A stretch of DNA of 64,000 nucleotides, from assembly GCF_025821625.1 (NCBI RefSeq), contig NZ_JACKSH010000148.1:1-64000 (forward strand). The letters run 5' to 3'. The notes below the pieces were generated by a model. The model was not told the DNA's origin. It was given only the letters and a program-made list of their open reading frames with translations, and ran no database searches. Both the position numbers and the translations under genes were made by a program. This DNA is from Mycolicibacterium pyrenivorans. GTDB lineage: Bacteria; Actinomycetota; Actinomycetes; Mycobacteriales; Mycobacteriaceae. Shown here one piece after another: positions 15,683-24,289 of the stretch; the first letter of the stretch is position 1, and each line of letters opens with the position of its first letter.

Positions 15683-17557
15683 ATGGACAACAAGCCCCCG
15701 ACCGCAACCATCGAAGCCGCGCACCGCCGACATCTGGGCGCCCTGCCGTTCGACGACACCAGGGACTTCGAGGACGCCGACCGGGGGTTCATCGCCGCGC
15801 AACAGCCGTGCGTCGTCAAGGCCGCCGACGGACGCGTGGTGTGGGACAACGACGTGTACGCGTTCCTGGGTGGCGACGCACCCACCACCGTGCACCCCAG
15901 CCTGTGGCGGCAGTCGACGCTGGCCGCCAAGCAGGGTCTCTACGAAGTGGTGGAGGGCATCTACCAGGTGCGCGGCTTCGACCTTTCGAACATCACCTTC
16001 GTGGAGGGCGACACCGGGGTCATCGTGATCGACCCTCTGGTGTCGACCGAGGTGGCCGCCGCGGCACTCGCGCTGTACCGGCAGCACCGGGGTACGAGGA
16101 CCGTCAGCGCAGTCATTTACACCCACAGCCACGTCGACCACTTCGGTGGCGTGCTCGGGGTGACGACGCAGGCCGACGTCGATGCGGGCAGGGTCGCGGT
16201 GCTCGCCCCCGAGGGCTTCGTCGAGCACGCCGTGCAGGAGAACGTGTACGCGGGCACGGCGATGGCGCGCCGCGCCGGCTACATGTACGGCACGGTGCTG
16301 GACCGCGGGCCGCAGGGGCAGGTGGGATGCGGCCTAGGACAGACTCCGTCGACGGGCGAGGTGGCCATCATCGTGCCGACCATCGACGTCCGTGAGACCG
16401 GCGAGACGCACACCATCGACGGGGTGGAGATCGAGTTCCAGATGGCGCCGGGCACCGAGGCGCCGGCCGAGATGCACTTCTACTTCCCGCGCTACCGTGC
16501 CCTGTGCATGGCCGAGAACGCCACGCACAATCTGCACAACCTGCTGACCCTGCGCGGGGCTCTGGTGCGCGACCCACACGGCTGGGCGGGTTATCTGACC
16601 GAGGCCATCGACACGTTCGCCGACCGTGCCGATGTCGTGTTCGCCTCCCATCACTGGCCCACCTGGGGTCACGACCGGATCGTCGAATTCCTGTCGCTGC
16701 AACGGGATCTGTACGCCTACCTGCACGACCAGACGCTGCGGCAACTGAATCAGGGCTACACCGGCATCGAGATCGCCGAGACGTTCGCGATGCCGCCCGC
16801 GCTGGAGCAGGCCTGGCACGCCCGCGGCTACTACGGCTCGGTGAGCCACAATGTCAAGGCCGTCTATCAGCGTTACATGGGGTGGTTCGACGGCAACCCC
16901 GGGCGGCTGTGGCCGCACCCGCCGGAGGCGATCGGGCCACGCTACGTCGCCGCGATGGGCGGCATCGACAGGGTCGTCGAGATCGCCAAGGGCGCTTTCG
17001 ACGAGGGCGACTTCCGTTGGGCAGCGACACTTCTCGACCACGCGATCTTCACCGACGAGAACCACGGTGGGGCACGGCAGCTGTACGCCGACACCCTCGA
17101 ACAACTCGCCTACGGCGCGGAGACCGCGACGTGGCGCAACTTCTTCCTCGCCGGGGCCACCGAGTTGCGGGACGGCAACTTCGGCACCCCGACAACGACG
17201 TCGACGACGATGGCGGCCCAGCTGTCGCCGGAGCAGATGTTCGACGTGCTGGCGATCAGCGTCAACGGGCCGCGCGCCTGGGATCTCGACATCGCGGTCG
17301 ATGTCACCTTCCTCGATGCCGGCACCAACTACCGCCTCACCGTGCGCAACGGCGTGCTCGTGTACCGGAAGGTGCCCGCCGACGCGGCGACCGCCCAGGC
17401 CACGCTGACGCTGGCGACCAAGCTGCGGCTGCTCACCCTCGCGGCCGGGGACAACACGTCACCGGGCCTGGAGATCACCGGCGACGCCGACGCGCTGTTG
17501 GCGCTCGTCGGGGTGTTGGACAAGCCGGACCCGGCCTTCAACATCATCACGCCGTAA
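15683..17557 (+). CDS. Metallo-beta-lactamase fold alkyl sulfatase (SdsA1/BDS1-like)
   Basis: A 624-residue protein starting at MDNKPPTAT. The binuclear zinc motif THSHVDHFGG (HxHxDH) is at about 141-150, further ligands are in MAENATHNLHN and ASHHWPTWG, followed by an alkylsulfatase dimerisation domain and a C-terminal SCP2-like domain (LSPEQMFDVLAISVNG ... ATLTLATKLRLLTLAAGD). The family cleaves medium-chain alkyl sulfates such as SDS to alcohol and sulfate. There is no obvious signal peptide. Position agrees with Rv3762c. Confidence 0.9.
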   Translation: MDNKPPTATIEAAHRRHLGALPFDDTRDFEDADRGFIAAQQPCVVKAADGRVVWDNDVYAFLGGDAPTTVHPSLWRQSTLAAKQGLYEVVEGIYQVRGFDLSNITFVEGDTGVIVIDPLVSTEVAAAALALYRQHRGTRTVSAVIYTHSHVDHFGGVLGVTTQADVDAGRVAVLAPEGFVEHAVQENVYAGTAMARRAGYMYGTVLDRGPQGQVGCGLGQTPSTGEVAIIVPTIDVRETGETHTIDGVEIEFQMAPGTEAPAEMHFYFPRYRALCMAENATHNLHNLLTLRGALVRDPHGWAGYLTEAIDTFADRADVVFASHHWPTWGHDRIVEFLSLQRDLYAYLHDQTLRQLNQGYTGIEIAETFAMPPALEQAWHARGYYGSVSHNVKAVYQRYMGWFDGNPGRLWPHPPEAIGPRYVAAMGGIDRVVEIAKGAFDEGDFRWAATLLDHAIFTDENHGGARQLYADTLEQLAYGAETATWRNFFLAGATELRDGNFGTPTTTSTTMAAQLSPEQMFDVLAISVNGPRAWDLDIAVDVTFLDAGTNYRLTVRNGVLVYRKVPADAATAQATLTLATKLRLLTLAAGDNTSPGLEITGDADALLALVGVLDKPDPAFNIITP

Positions 17558-17576
17558 CGAATCAGGATCATCACGC

Positions 17577-17633
17577 CGAAACTGAACTTGTGCGCGACTT
17601 TTCAGCCGAATCGCGCGCACAGCTTCAGTTTCG
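17577..17633. repeat. Imperfect inverted repeat (57 bp), copy 2
   Basis: The left arm CGAAACTGAACTTGTGCGCG (17577-17596, plus A) pairs with the right arm at 17611-17633 (TCGCGCGCACAGCTTCAGTT plus TCG). It shares arm sequence with the element at 7909-7961, including a TTTCGAAC right border. It sits between the convergent alkylsulfatase and SDR genes, fitting a two-way terminator or a REP-like element. Confidence 0.82.
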
Positions 17634-17642
17634 AACGGCGGT

Positions 17643-18407
17643 CTAGGGAATCCCGCCGTCGGCCCGCAGGATCGAGCCGGACGTGAAGCTGGAGGCGTCC
17701 GACATCAGGAACAGTGCGGCGCCGACGATCTCGGCCGGCTGACCGGCACGTTGCAACGCGCTGTTCCTGAACGGATTGTCCGTGCCCTTGAAGCTCCAGG
17801 ATTCGCTGATGTCGGTCAGGAACGGGCCGGGCATTAACGTGTTGACCCGAACCGTCGGTCCGAACGCCAACGCCAGGGCTTCTGTCATCGCGTTCAGGCC
17901 GGCCTTCGAGGCCGCATAGGGGATGAACGACGGGTGCGGCCGCAGCGAGCCGTGGGTGCTGACGTTGATGATCGAGCCCCGGCCCGCGGCCACCATCCGT
18001 TCGCCGATCAGCGCAGACAGCCGAAACGGGCCCTTGAGGTTCAGGTTGAACACGGCGTCGAACAGCTTCTCGGAGACGTCGGTGAGCTTGTCGTACAGTG
18101 GCGACATCCCGGCGTTGTTGACCAGCACGTCGACCTTGCCGAACCGGTCGTAGGCGGCGTCGACGAGGCCGTCGAGTTCGTCCCACCGTCCGACGTGCAC
18201 CTGATACGGAAACGCGGCGCGCCCGGTCGCCGCGGAGATCTCCTCGCAGGTGGCGACGCAGGCGTCGTACTTGCGGCTGGCGACGATGACGTCGGCACCA
18301 CATCGTGCCGCCGCGAAGGCCATCTCGCGCCCCAGCCCGCGACTGCCGCCGGTGATCAAGACCACCCGGTCGGTCAGGTCGAACAGCTGATCTGCATATC
18401 CACTCAC
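17643..18407 (-). CDS. Short-chain dehydrogenase/reductase
   Basis: A 254-residue classical SDR: cofactor motif TGGSRGLG (about 18-25), NNAG, catalytic Ser in NVSTHGSL, and YAASK with Tyr and Lys, ending ADGGIP. It oxidises or reduces a hydroxyl/ketone with NAD(P)H. The start was taken as GTG at 18407 (VSGYADQLF) because a TTG at 18431 would run into the divergent phosphatase. The substrate is unknown. Confidence 0.86.
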   Translation of the reverse strand: MSGYADQLFDLTDRVVLITGGSRGLGREMAFAAARCGADVIVASRKYDACVATCEEISAATGRAAFPYQVHVGRWDELDGLVDAAYDRFGKVDVLVNNAGMSPLYDKLTDVSEKLFDAVFNLNLKGPFRLSALIGERMVAAGRGSIINVSTHGSLRPHPSFIPYAASKAGLNAMTEALALAFGPTVRVNTLMPGPFLTDISESWSFKGTDNPFRNSALQRAGQPAEIVGAALFLMSDASSFTSGSILRADGGIP

Positions 18408-18425
18408 GGGCCATATGGTGTCACG

Positions 18426-19031
18426 GTGCAACTACTTCTGGTCCGACACGCACTGCCCTTTCGCAGCGAGCCCGGGCAAGGTTCCGACCCGCACCTGTCG
18501 GCCGAAGGTGTCGAGCAGGCCGCGCGACTGCCCGACGCGCTGGCCCGGTTCCCGATTCAGCGTGTGGTGAGCAGCCCCCAGGTGCGCGCGGTCCAGACCG
18601 CCCAACCGGTCGCCGACGCGCTGGGGGTTTCGGTCGAGGTCGACGAGCGCCTCGCCGAGTACGACCGCGACCTACCCCACTACATCCCGGTGGAGCAGAT
18701 CGCCGCCGAGAACCCGGCCGAGATGGAGCGGCTGCTCAGCGGCCGGCTGCCCAGCAGCGTCGACGAGGGTGCGTTCCTGGCCCGCGTGAGAGCGGCCGTC
18801 GACGATCTGGTGGCCGGCGCCGACCACGACGACACCGTGGCGGTGTTCAGCCATGGCGGCGTGATCAACGTGCTGCTGCACCAGATCCTGGGCACCGAGA
18901 AGTTGCTGTCGTTCAACGTCGACTACGCCTCGGTGACGCGGCTGCTGTCGTCGCGCACCGGCCGGCTGTGGGTGGCGGGTGTCAACGGCACCGAACACGT
19001 GTGGGACCTGCTCCCCCGGAACGCGCGATGA
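18426..19031 (+). CDS. Histidine phosphatase (phosphoglycerate mutase-like) family protein
   Basis: A 201-residue protein starting at GTG with LLLVRHALPF, the phosphohistidine RHx motif. It also has VSSPQVRAVQTAQPVADALG and the second catalytic His in VAVFSHGGVINVLLHQIL. It is a cytoplasmic phosphatase of unknown substrate. The gene ends NAR*, with the final CGA-TGA lying in the first family A repeat. Only 18 bp separate it from the divergent SDR start. Confidence 0.86.
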   Translation: MQLLLVRHALPFRSEPGQGSDPHLSAEGVEQAARLPDALARFPIQRVVSSPQVRAVQTAQPVADALGVSVEVDERLAEYDRDLPHYIPVEQIAAENPAEMERLLSGRLPSSVDEGAFLARVRAAVDDLVAGADHDDTVAVFSHGGVINVLLHQILGTEKLLSFNVDYASVTRLLSSRTGRLWVAGVNGTEHVWDLLPRNAR

Positions 19032-19082
19032 GCGCTCGCGCGAAGAGCAGACAGACGCGATGAGCGCTCGCGCGAAGAGCAG
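19027..19082 (+). repeat. Family A junction repeat: two units, 32-bp period
   Basis: Units of GATGAGCGCTCGCGCGAAGA plus GCAG start at 19027 and 19059. The first ATG overlaps the phosphatase stop (ATGA at 19028-19031). Reading from it gives MSARAKSRQTR and a TGA that overlaps the ATG of the second unit (ATGA at 19060-19063). The second mini-frame (MSARAKSRRHR...) runs past the GTG start of the next gene at 19124. A 15-bp doublet AGGCGGCACCGGATG follows. Confidence 0.9.
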
Positions 19083-19123
19083 GCGGCACCGGATGAGGCG
19101 GCACCGGATGGTAGACAAGTCCC

Positions 19124-20143
19124 GTGAGCGACCTCGAAGGCCTTGACCTGGCTGCACTGGACAAGCACCTGCGCGATACCGGGATCCCCCGCAGCGGTGA
19201 GCTGCGCGCGGAGCTCGTCTCCGGTGGCCGGTCCAACCTGACATTCCTGGTGTCCGACGACAGCTCCCGGTGGGTGCTGCGCCGGCCGCCGCTGCACGGG
19301 CTGACGCCGTCCGCGCACGACATGGCCCGGGAGTACCGCGTGGTGGCGGCGCTGGCCGACACCCCCGTCCCGGTCGCCCGCGCGGTGACGATGCGCAACG
19401 ACGACTCGGTGCTCGGCGCGCCGTTCCAGATGGTGGAGTACGTGCCGGGCCGGGTGGTGCGCCACACCGCCCAGCTCGAGGAGCTCGGCGACAAGGACAC
19501 CATCGAGGCCTGCGTCGATGCGCTGATCAAGGTGCTCGCTGACCTGCACGCCGTGGACCCCGAGGCGGTCGGGCTGGGCGACTTCGGCAAGCCCAGTGGC
19601 TACCTCGAGCGGCAGGTGCGGCGGTGGGGTTCGCAGTGGGACCTGGTCAAGCGCGACGACGACCCCTGCGACGACGATGTCAGGTTGCTGCACGCCAAGC
19701 TGACCGAGGCGCTTCCGCCGCAGAGCCGGACCGCGATCGTGCACGGCGACTACCGCATCGACAACACGATCCTGGACGCGGAGGACGCGACCAAGGTGGT
19801 CGCCGTCCTGGACTGGGAGATGTCCACGCTCGGCGACCCGCTCAGCGACGCCGCGCTGATGTGTGTGTACCGCCACCCGACGTTCCACCTCGTCCACGCC
19901 GACGCCGCGTGGGCCTCCGAGCTGATCCCGCCGGCCGACGTGCTGGCCGAGAAATACTCGCGGGCCGCCGGGCAGGCGCTCGACCACTGGGACTTCTACA
20001 TGGCGCTGGCGTACTTCAAGCTGGCCATCATCGGGGCGGGCATCGCCTACCGGGCCCGGGAGGGCGGCGTCACCGACGACACCGACAAGGTGGCCGAGGC
20101 CGTCGCTCCGCTGATCGCCGCCGGGTTGACCGAGCTTTCCTGA
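19124..20143 (+). CDS. APH-fold phosphotransferase of the FadE36/ACAD10-11 kinase type
   Basis: A 339-residue kinase: ELVSGGRSNLTFLV (nucleotide loop), WVLRRPP, catalytic loop VHGDYRIDNTIL (about 206-217) and VAVLDWEMSTLGDPLSD (metal Asp). This class is fused to acyl-CoA dehydrogenases in animal ACAD10/11, where it phosphorylates 4-hydroxyacyl-CoA. In M. tuberculosis the same-position gene (Rv3761c, fadE36) is named as a dehydrogenase although the sequence type is a kinase. The start is GTG. Confidence 0.85.
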   Translation: MSDLEGLDLAALDKHLRDTGIPRSGELRAELVSGGRSNLTFLVSDDSSRWVLRRPPLHGLTPSAHDMAREYRVVAALADTPVPVARAVTMRNDDSVLGAPFQMVEYVPGRVVRHTAQLEELGDKDTIEACVDALIKVLADLHAVDPEAVGLGDFGKPSGYLERQVRRWGSQWDLVKRDDDPCDDDVRLLHAKLTEALPPQSRTAIVHGDYRIDNTILDAEDATKVVAVLDWEMSTLGDPLSDAALMCVYRHPTFHLVHADAAWASELIPPADVLAEKYSRAAGQALDHWDFYMALAYFKLAIIGAGIAYRAREGGVTDDTDKVAEAVAPLIAAGLTELS

Positions 20144-20235
20144 CGTTTCGGCCCTAGTCTGCCGGGGTAGAGAGACGCGCGGCCCGACGAAGCGCCGTCA
20201 GACTGTTTTCCGGAATCAGAAGAGGGCGTGCGGCC

Positions 20236-21048
20236 ATGAAGCGTGATGTCGGTGCGGAGCTGGACGTGGAGATCACCGCGCCCACCACGCTCGAGTTCCA
20301 GATCGCGGTGGCACCTCAGCCCGGCGCCGCCGTCACCGAATCTCTGTCATTCATATTGAACGGCAAGGAGATTCCCGCCGCCGACATTCAGGAGATCACC
20401 GGCGAGCACGGCAACCGGATCCACAAGTTCGAGGCCCCGGTGGGGAACCTGAAGGCCACCTACTCGGCGTCCGTCGTCGGGCAGGCCGAGCCGGCGCCGC
20501 TGCGTGACATCGACCTGTCGACCTACCTGCGGCCCAGCCGGTACGCCGAGGCCGACAAGTTCTACGGTTTCGCCGCCACCGAGTTCGGCGAGTTCGCCGA
20601 CTCGGCCACGCTGCTGGAGAAGGTGTCGTCCTGGGTCGGCACCCGGCTGAGCTACGTTCCCGGCTCGAGTGACCCCATCGACGGGGCCGCCGACACGCTC
20701 CTCGCGGGCGCCGGGGTGTGCCGCGACTACGCACATCTGGTGATCGCCGTGTTGCGGGCGGTGAACGTGCCCGCCCGCCTGGTCTCGGTGTACGCGCCGG
20801 GCTGTCAGCCGATGGACTTCCACGCGGTCGCCGAGGCCTTCGTCGACGGGCAGTGGCGGGTCGCCGACGCGACATGCCTGGCGCCGCGGCAGTCGATGGT
20901 GCGCATCGCGACGGGACGCGACGCCGCCGACACCGCGTTCCTGGACAACCACAAGGGTTCCATCAATCTGAACAACATGGTCGTCACCGCGACGGTCGAC
21001 GGCGAGTTGCCCCGCGACTCGGTCGACCAGTTGGTGTCGATCCGGTGA
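20236..21048 (+). CDS. Transglutaminase-like (cysteine protease fold) protein
   Basis: A 270-residue protein. An N-terminal beta-rich region (ELDVEITAPTTLEFQIAVAP) precedes a transglutaminase-like core with catalytic Cys in GAGVCRDYAHL (about 158-168), His in MDFHAVAEAFVDG and Asp in VADATCLAP. No signal peptide is seen. The family includes amidases and peptidases; a cytosolic processing role is likely but unspecified. AGAGGG upstream serves as ribosome site. Confidence 0.85.
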   Translation: MKRDVGAELDVEITAPTTLEFQIAVAPQPGAAVTESLSFILNGKEIPAADIQEITGEHGNRIHKFEAPVGNLKATYSASVVGQAEPAPLRDIDLSTYLRPSRYAEADKFYGFAATEFGEFADSATLLEKVSSWVGTRLSYVPGSSDPIDGAADTLLAGAGVCRDYAHLVIAVLRAVNVPARLVSVYAPGCQPMDFHAVAEAFVDGQWRVADATCLAPRQSMVRIATGRDAADTAFLDNHKGSINLNNMVVTATVDGELPRDSVDQLVSIR

Positions 21049-21051
21049 GCG

Positions 21052-21411
21052 CTACAGCCCGGCCTTGAGGTTCTTCTTGGCGGCGCGGCGCAGCTGGTGG
21101 ATGCGCACGGCGCCGACTGCGACCGTGAGCAGCCCTCCCGCGACCGCGGCGAACAGGATGGCCACTCCCAGCGGAGTCGACCAGTGCCAGCCGAGGAACG
21201 TGAACTCAGCCGACTCCGTGTTCTGCGCGATGAAGATCAACAGGACCACCAGGATGAGGAACCCCATGATCAGCGAACCCCACAGGGCCGCGGCCTTGGT
21301 GAACTTCACCGCCGACTCGGGTGGTGGCGGGGACTTCATCGGCGGCGGGGGACCCGGCGCGCCGGGCGGCGGTGGCGGCGGGTCGGGCGACGCCGACGGA
21401 TCGCTGGTCAT
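21052..21411 (-). CDS. Small LapA/DUF1049-type membrane protein with a proline-rich N-terminus
   Basis: A 119-residue protein starting at MTSDPSASPD, then a poly-proline stretch, two membrane helices (LWGSLIMGFLILVVLLIFIA and VAILFAAVAGGLLTVAVGAV) and a basic C-terminus (RIHQLRRAAKKNLKAGL). This matches LapA-like proteins and the position of Rv3760. Function is unknown. It is divergent from proX. Confidence 0.78.
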   Translation of the reverse strand: MTSDPSASPDPPPPPPGAPGPPPPMKSPPPPESAVKFTKAAALWGSLIMGFLILVVLLIFIAQNTESAEFTFLGWHWSTPLGVAILFAAVAGGLLTVAVGAVRIHQLRRAAKKNLKAGL

Positions 21412-21514
21412 GACTCCATCTTTGCCCTTTCGCCGGTTGAATGAAACCACCACACCGATCGCGTTAGGGTCGCTTCAGACTTTCGCAGGCCCGGCAGGCT
21501 GAGAGGACGTTGGC

Positions 21515-22477
21515 GTGAAGCGCTCCCGACGAACCATGCGGATCTGGTTGCTTGCCGTGCTGGCGGCCGTGTTCACGCTGATCACTGCGTCTTTGTCGGC
21601 ATGCGGCAGCTCCAACCCCCTTGGCGGCGGTGAGATATCGGGGGACCTCGAGTCGATCAAGGTGGGGTCCGCCGACTTCACCGAGTCGAAGATCATCGCC
21701 GAAATCTATGCCCAGGCACTCGAAGCCAACGGGTTCACCATCACCCGCCAGTTCGGCATCGGCAGCCGCGAGACCTATATCCCTGCGGTGCAGGACCATT
21801 CCATCGATCTCATCCCCGAGTACACCGGCAACCTGTTGCAGTACTTCGACGAGAAGAGTTCGGCCACCACGCCCGACGAGGTGCTCCTGGCGCTCTTCAA
21901 GGCGCTTCCCGGCGACCTGTCGATCCTCTATCCGTCTCCCGCCGAGGACAAGGACACCCTCGCGGTGAGCGAGGCGACCGCGCAGCGCTGGAACCTCACC
22001 ACGATCGGCGATCTCGCCGCGCGCTCGCCTGAGGTCAAAGTCGGTGCGCCGTCGGAATTCCAGACCCGCCAGACCGGCCTGGTGGGACTCAAGGAGAAGT
22101 ACGGCCTCGACATCGCCCCGGCCAACTTCATCGCGATCAGCGACGGCGGCGGACCGGCGACCGTGCAGGCGCTGACCAACGGCACGGTCACCGCCGCGAA
22201 CATCTTCAGTACGTCGCCGGCGATTGAGCAGAGCAACCTGGTGGTTCTCGAGGATCCGGAGAACGCGTTCCTGGCGGCCAATGTGGTCCCGCTGGTCGCG
22301 TCGCAGAAGATGTCCAGTGAGCTCAAGACCGTGCTGGACGCGGTCAGCGCCAAGCTCACCACCGAGGGGCTGATCGAACTGAACACCTCTGTCGAGGGCA
22401 ACCAGGGTGTCGATCCCGACGAGGCGGCCGAGAAGTGGATCATCGACAACGGCTTCGACAAGCCCGTCCAGGAATAG
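21515..22477 (+). CDS. proX: Osmoprotectant (glycine betaine/choline) ABC transporter, binding lipoprotein
   Basis: A 320-residue OpuAC-type protein with a signal (IWLLAVLAAVFTLITASLSAC), lipobox LSAC, then VGSADFTESKIIAEIYAQAL, the family's opening strand. IDLIPEYTGNLLQYF and aromatic residues form the quaternary-amine cage. It captures osmolytes outside the membrane for ProV/ProW/ProZ. The operon proX-proV-proW-proZ follows at 22516-25089, in the order of Rv3759c-Rv3756c. Confidence 0.92.
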   Translation: MKRSRRTMRIWLLAVLAAVFTLITASLSACGSSNPLGGGEISGDLESIKVGSADFTESKIIAEIYAQALEANGFTITRQFGIGSRETYIPAVQDHSIDLIPEYTGNLLQYFDEKSSATTPDEVLLALFKALPGDLSILYPSPAEDKDTLAVSEATAQRWNLTTIGDLAARSPEVKVGAPSEFQTRQTGLVGLKEKYGLDIAPANFIAISDGGGPATVQALTNGTVTAANIFSTSPAIEQSNLVVLEDPENAFLAANVVPLVASQKMSSELKTVLDAVSAKLTTEGLIELNTSVEGNQGVDPDEAAEKWIIDNGFDKPVQE

Positions 22478-22485
22478 GTTTCGGC

Positions 22486-22509
22486 GATGAGCGCTCGCGC
22501 GAAGAGCAG
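22486..22509 (+). repeat. Family A junction repeat: single unit between proX and proV
   Basis: One copy of GATGAGCGCTCGCGCGAAGA plus GCAG. Its ATG at 22487 opens a ten-codon frame MSARAKSRRQ whose TGA (22517-22519) overlaps the proV ATG (22516-22518) as ATGA. The repeat thus forms a coupled leader, and its GAAGAGCAGG is the only ribosome-site-like sequence before proV. Confidence 0.9.
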
Positions 22510-22515
22510 GCGGCA

Positions 22516-23613
22516 ATGATCACCTTCGAGAACGTCACGAAGCGCTACCCGGACGGCACCGTAGCGGTCGACGATCTGACGTTGGAGGTTCCGGAGGGCA
22601 CCCTCGCGGTGTTCGTCGGCCCGTCGGGCTGTGGCAAGACCACGTCGATGCGGATGATCAACCGGATGATCGACCCGACATCGGGCACGTTGACCGTCGA
22701 CGGCAAGGACGTCACCAAGGTCGACGCGGTGAAGCTGCGGCTCGGGATGGGGTACGTGATCCAGAGCGCCGGGCTGATGCCGCATCTGCGGGTCGTCGAC
22801 AACGTTGCGACCGTTCCGGTCCTCCGTGGCGAATCAAGGCGCAGCGCAAGAAAATCCGCGATGGGGGTGCTCGAACGTGTCGGGCTGGATCCCAAGCTTG
22901 CCGACCGCTACCCGGCCCAGCTCTCCGGCGGGCAGCAGCAGCGGGTGGGGGTGGCCAGGGCGTTGGCCGCCGATCCGCCGATCCTGTTGATGGACGAGCC
23001 GTTCAGCGCAGTCGATCCGGTGGTCCGCGAGGATCTGCAGACCGAGATCCTGCGGCTGCAAAGCGAATTGCACAAGACCATCGTTTTCGTCACCCACGAC
23101 ATCGACGAGGCGATCAAGCTGGGCGACAAGGTTGCGGTGTTCGGCCGCGGCGGCGTCCTTCAGCAGTACGACGCACCCGCGCGGTTGCTGTCCAACCCGG
23201 CCAACGACGACGTGGCCGGCTTCGTCGGCGCCGACCGCGGCTACCGCGGGCTCCAGTTCTTCCACGCGACCGGGTTGCCGCTGCACGACGTCCGCCACGT
23301 CGCCGAGCCCGAGATCGATGCCCTGACACTGGTTCCGGGCGACTGGGTGCTGGTCACCAGACCCGACGGCACCCCCTATGCGTGGATCGACGCCGCCGGT
23401 GTCGAGGTGCACCGCAACGGCAGTTCGCTCTACGACAGCACGACCGCGGGCGGCTCGCTGTTCCGGCCCGACGGCACCCTGCGGTTGGCGCTGGACGCGG
23501 CGCTGTCCTCACCGTCGGGGCTCGGGGTGGCCGTCGACGGCGACGGTCAGGTGATCGGCGGGGTGAAGGCCGAGGACGTGCTCGCGGCGCTGGACAAGCA
23601 GCGGAAAGCCTGA
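22516..23613 (+). CDS. proV: Osmoprotectant ABC transporter, ATP-binding subunit
   Basis: A 365-residue ATPase: Walker A GPSGCGKTT (about 36-44), signature LSGGQQQR, Walker B LLMDEPFSAVDP and H-loop VFVTHDIDEAI. A C-terminal extension of about 120 residues (VEVHRNGSSLYDSTTAGGS ... GGVKAEDVLAALDKQRKA) resembles a degenerate CBS-type regulatory region. It powers uptake through ProW and ProZ. Its start is coupled to the repeat-encoded leader. Confidence 0.92.
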   Translation: MITFENVTKRYPDGTVAVDDLTLEVPEGTLAVFVGPSGCGKTTSMRMINRMIDPTSGTLTVDGKDVTKVDAVKLRLGMGYVIQSAGLMPHLRVVDNVATVPVLRGESRRSARKSAMGVLERVGLDPKLADRYPAQLSGGQQQRVGVARALAADPPILLMDEPFSAVDPVVREDLQTEILRLQSELHKTIVFVTHDIDEAIKLGDKVAVFGRGGVLQQYDAPARLLSNPANDDVAGFVGADRGYRGLQFFHATGLPLHDVRHVAEPEIDALTLVPGDWVLVTRPDGTPYAWIDAAGVEVHRNGSSLYDSTTAGGSLFRPDGTLRLALDAALSSPSGLGVAVDGDGQVIGGVKAEDVLAALDKQRKA

Positions 23614-23617
23614 CCTC

Positions 23618-24289
23618 ATGCGGTATCTGTTCACCCACCTCGACGACCTGTGGACGCTGACGCTGATTCATCTGCGGCTGTCGCTGATCCCGATCGTCCT
23701 GGGCCTGTTGATCGCTGTTCCGCTGGGCGCACTGGTGCAGCGGACGACGGTGCTGCGTCGGCTGACGACGGTGACGGCGAGCATCGTCTTCACGATCCCG
23801 TCGCTGGCGTTGTTCGTGGTGCTGCCGCTGATCATCCCCACGCGCATCCTGGACGAGGCCAACGTCATCGTGGCGCTCACGCTGTACACGGTGGCGCTGC
23901 TGGTGCGGGCCGTACCCGAGGCACTGGACGCGGTGTCGCCCGTAGTGCTCGACGCCGCCACCGCCGTCGGCTACAAGCCGCTCACGAGGATGCTGAAAAT
24001 CGAACTGCCGCTGGCGATTCCGGTGCTCGTCGCCAGCCTGCGCGTGGTGGCTGTCACCAACATCTCGATGGTCGCCGTCGGCTCGGTCATCGGCATCGGC
24101 GGTCTCGGCACCTGGTTCACGGAGGGCTACCAGGCCAACAAGAGCGACCAGATCATCGCGGGCATCATCGCGATCTTCGTGCTCGCCGTCGTGATCGACA
24201 CGCTGATCATGTTCGCAGGCAAGGCGCTCACGCCCTGGACCAGAGCCGCCAAACCGGGCCGCGTCGCGAAGGTGAGTGCGGCGACATGA
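23618..24289 (+). CDS. proW: Osmoprotectant ABC transporter, permease ProW
   Basis: A 223-residue permease with about six membrane segments (LIPIVLGLLIAVPLGALV, IVFTIPSLALFVVLPLII). The coupling loop reads EALDAVSPVVLDAATAVGYK, contacting the ATPase. It starts 4 bp after proV and overlaps proZ by ATGA, so it is translated from one operon. Confidence 0.92.
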   Translation: MRYLFTHLDDLWTLTLIHLRLSLIPIVLGLLIAVPLGALVQRTTVLRRLTTVTASIVFTIPSLALFVVLPLIIPTRILDEANVIVALTLYTVALLVRAVPEALDAVSPVVLDAATAVGYKPLTRMLKIELPLAIPVLVASLRVVAVTNISMVAVGSVIGIGGLGTWFTEGYQANKSDQIIAGIIAIFVLAVVIDTLIMFAGKALTPWTRAAKPGRVAKVSAAT

